Positions 63,263-64,000 of a DNA stretch of 64,000 nucleotides are shown in pieces. Source of the stretch: Streptomyces ambofaciens ATCC 23877 (GTDB lineage: Bacteria; Actinomycetota; Actinomycetes; Streptomycetales; Streptomycetaceae); NCBI RefSeq assembly GCF_001267885.1, contig NZ_CP012382.1:7117001-7181000 (forward strand), given 5' to 3'. The first letter of the stretch is position 1. Every line of letters starts with the position of its first letter. A program made the position numbers and the translations under genes. The notes beneath the pieces are model-generated. The model saw nothing but the letters and a program-made list of their open reading frames with translations, made no database searches and was not told the origin of the DNA.

Positions 63263-63370
63263 GCCGGCCGCCGCGGAGCGGTGCACGGCCAGGAAGCGGA
63301 CCGCGGGGCCCGTACGAAAGCCGGGCCGACACCCTCGTCGGACGCGGCACGAGGGGACGGAGGAAGCGAC

Positions 63371-64000
63371 ATGGCTCCCCAGGCAGGAACCCGCGGCACC
63401 GGCACGGAGGACCGCCGAGCCGCCACCCGCACCGCACGGCTGCGCAGCCGGATCCCCGAACCCGACGAGGAGCCCGACCTGCTCGGCCAGTACCTGGCCC
63501 AGATCGGCGCCACCGCGCTGCTGACCGCCGAGGACGAGGTGACACTGGCCCGCCGCATCGAGGCCGGAGTCCGGGCCATGGAGGAACTGGAGGCGGCCGA
63601 CACCGGCGAACCGGCCCCGACACCCGCGCGCCGCCGCGCGCTGGAGGAGACCGTCCGCGACGGTCGGGCGGCCAAGGACCACATGGTGCGGGCCAATCTG
63701 CGGCTGGTGGTCTCGATGGCCAAACGCCACGCCCACCGGGGACTGCCCCTGCTGGACGTCATCCAGGAGGGCAACCTCGGCCTCATCCGCGCCGTGGAGA
63801 AGTTCGACCACACCAAGGGCTTCAAGTTCTCCACCTACGCGACCTGGTGGATCCGGCAGGCCATCGAGCGGGGCCTGGCGACCCACGCGCGTACCGTGCG
63901 CCTTCCGGTGCACGTCGTCGAGCAGTTGCAGAAGCTGGCCAAGGTCGAGCGCAAGCTGCGCGGCCGGCTGGACCGTGAGCCGACCGCGGACGAGGTGGCG
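63371..64000 (+). CDS. hrdC: group 2 RNA polymerase sigma factor, HrdC-like (3' end outside window)
   Basis: The first 210 residues of a non-essential RpoD-like sigma factor. Region 1.2 spans about 36-67 (DLLGQYLAQIGATALLTAEDEVTLARRIEAG). Region 2 spans about 107-167 (MVRANLRLVVSMAKRH, LDVIQEGNLGLIRAVEKFDHTKGFKFSTYATWWIRQAI, the core-binding and -10 recognition helices). Region 3 begins at VRLPVHVVEQLQKLAKVERKL. It lacks the long HrdB N terminus. hrdC is chosen from remembered gene order (SCO0895), since HrdA/C/D are hard to tell apart by sequence. The ATG follows GGAGGAAGC. Confidence 0.8.
   Translation, partial: MAPQAGTRGTGTEDRRAATRTARLRSRIPEPDEEPDLLGQYLAQIGATALLTAEDEVTLARRIEAGVRAMEELEAADTGEPAPTPARRRALEETVRDGRAAKDHMVRANLRLVVSMAKRHAHRGLPLLDVIQEGNLGLIRAVEKFDHTKGFKFSTYATWWIRQAIERGLATHARTVRLPVHVVEQLQKLAKVERKLRGRLDREPTADEVA

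Noticed and set aside
60758..63913. A 1051-codon minus-strand frame opposite the SARP, PPC and sigma genes
   Set aside because: Mirror frame of three supported genes; no ribosome site and no recognisable domain.

Overview
This is a high-GC chromosomal stretch from a Streptomyces. Codon third positions are almost all G or C, GTG starts are common, and genes are often coupled by ATGA/GTGA overlaps. Marker families such as RmdA, the ergothioneine operon, a WS/DGAT and an HrdC-like sigma factor point the same way. From memory, not from a search, S. coelicolor carries hrdC (SCO0895), egtABCD (SCO0910-0913), olsBA (SCO0920-0921), sdh (SCO0922-0924), rmdA (SCO0928), fpg (SCO0945) and a WS/DGAT (SCO0958) in this order. 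The window therefore looks like conserved accessory-core chromosome read toward lower SCO numbers, not a prophage or a biosynthetic cluster. I saw no rRNA, tRNA, CRISPR array or insertion sequence.

Layout. 0-14 kb is mostly carbon and reserve metabolism: a DMT transporter (cut by the window edge), an FhuF-like 2Fe-2S protein, glgA-glgC, a WS/DGAT acyltransferase, an unusual SDR, an HD-like protein, a 57-residue small protein, a GNAT, an amidase and a GH38 alpha-mannosidase. 14-26 kb holds a lipase maturation factor homologue, a PAS-GAF-SpoIIE-HATPase phosphatase, Fpg, an ECF sigma/anti-sigma locus, a CapA-like protein, a MarR/hydrolase pair with twin operators, an amino-acid permease with a USP, and a NodB-type deacetylase. 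26.5-31.5 kb is an envelope cluster: class F sortase, two related secreted Ig-like membrane-anchored proteins, a DUF4239 protein, a Pro-Thr wall-spanning protein and a repeat lipoprotein.

31.7-41.3 kb holds a SAM methyltransferase overlapping rmdA (c-di-GMP turnover), a LysR regulator facing a type-B succinate dehydrogenase operon (sdhCAB), and the ornithine-lipid pair olsB-olsA. 41.3-48 kb holds a PRC-barrel stress protein, a UvrA-like ABC protein, an LLM oxidoreductase, a HAD phosphatase, dodecin and an orphan sugar-binding lipoprotein with a DasR-like site in its promoter. 48-52.4 kb is the overlapping egtABCD operon for ergothioneine. 52.7-64 kb holds a TIGR02452 macro-like protein behind a 20-codon leader ORF, a PemK/MazF-like protein, several small enzymes, an MFS exporter with a perfect 15-bp palindrome upstream, an epoxide-hydrolase/dehalogenase-like enzyme divergent from a SARP regulator, a PPC-domain gene with a sigma-B-type promoter, and the 5' part of an hrdC-like sigma gene.

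Recurrent non-coding themes are long GC-rich hairpin terminators between convergent genes, four intergenic minisatellites (60, about 30, 24 and 21-25 bp units), and likely leaderless transcripts in which a TAGNNT-type -10 lies 6-8 nt before the start codon.
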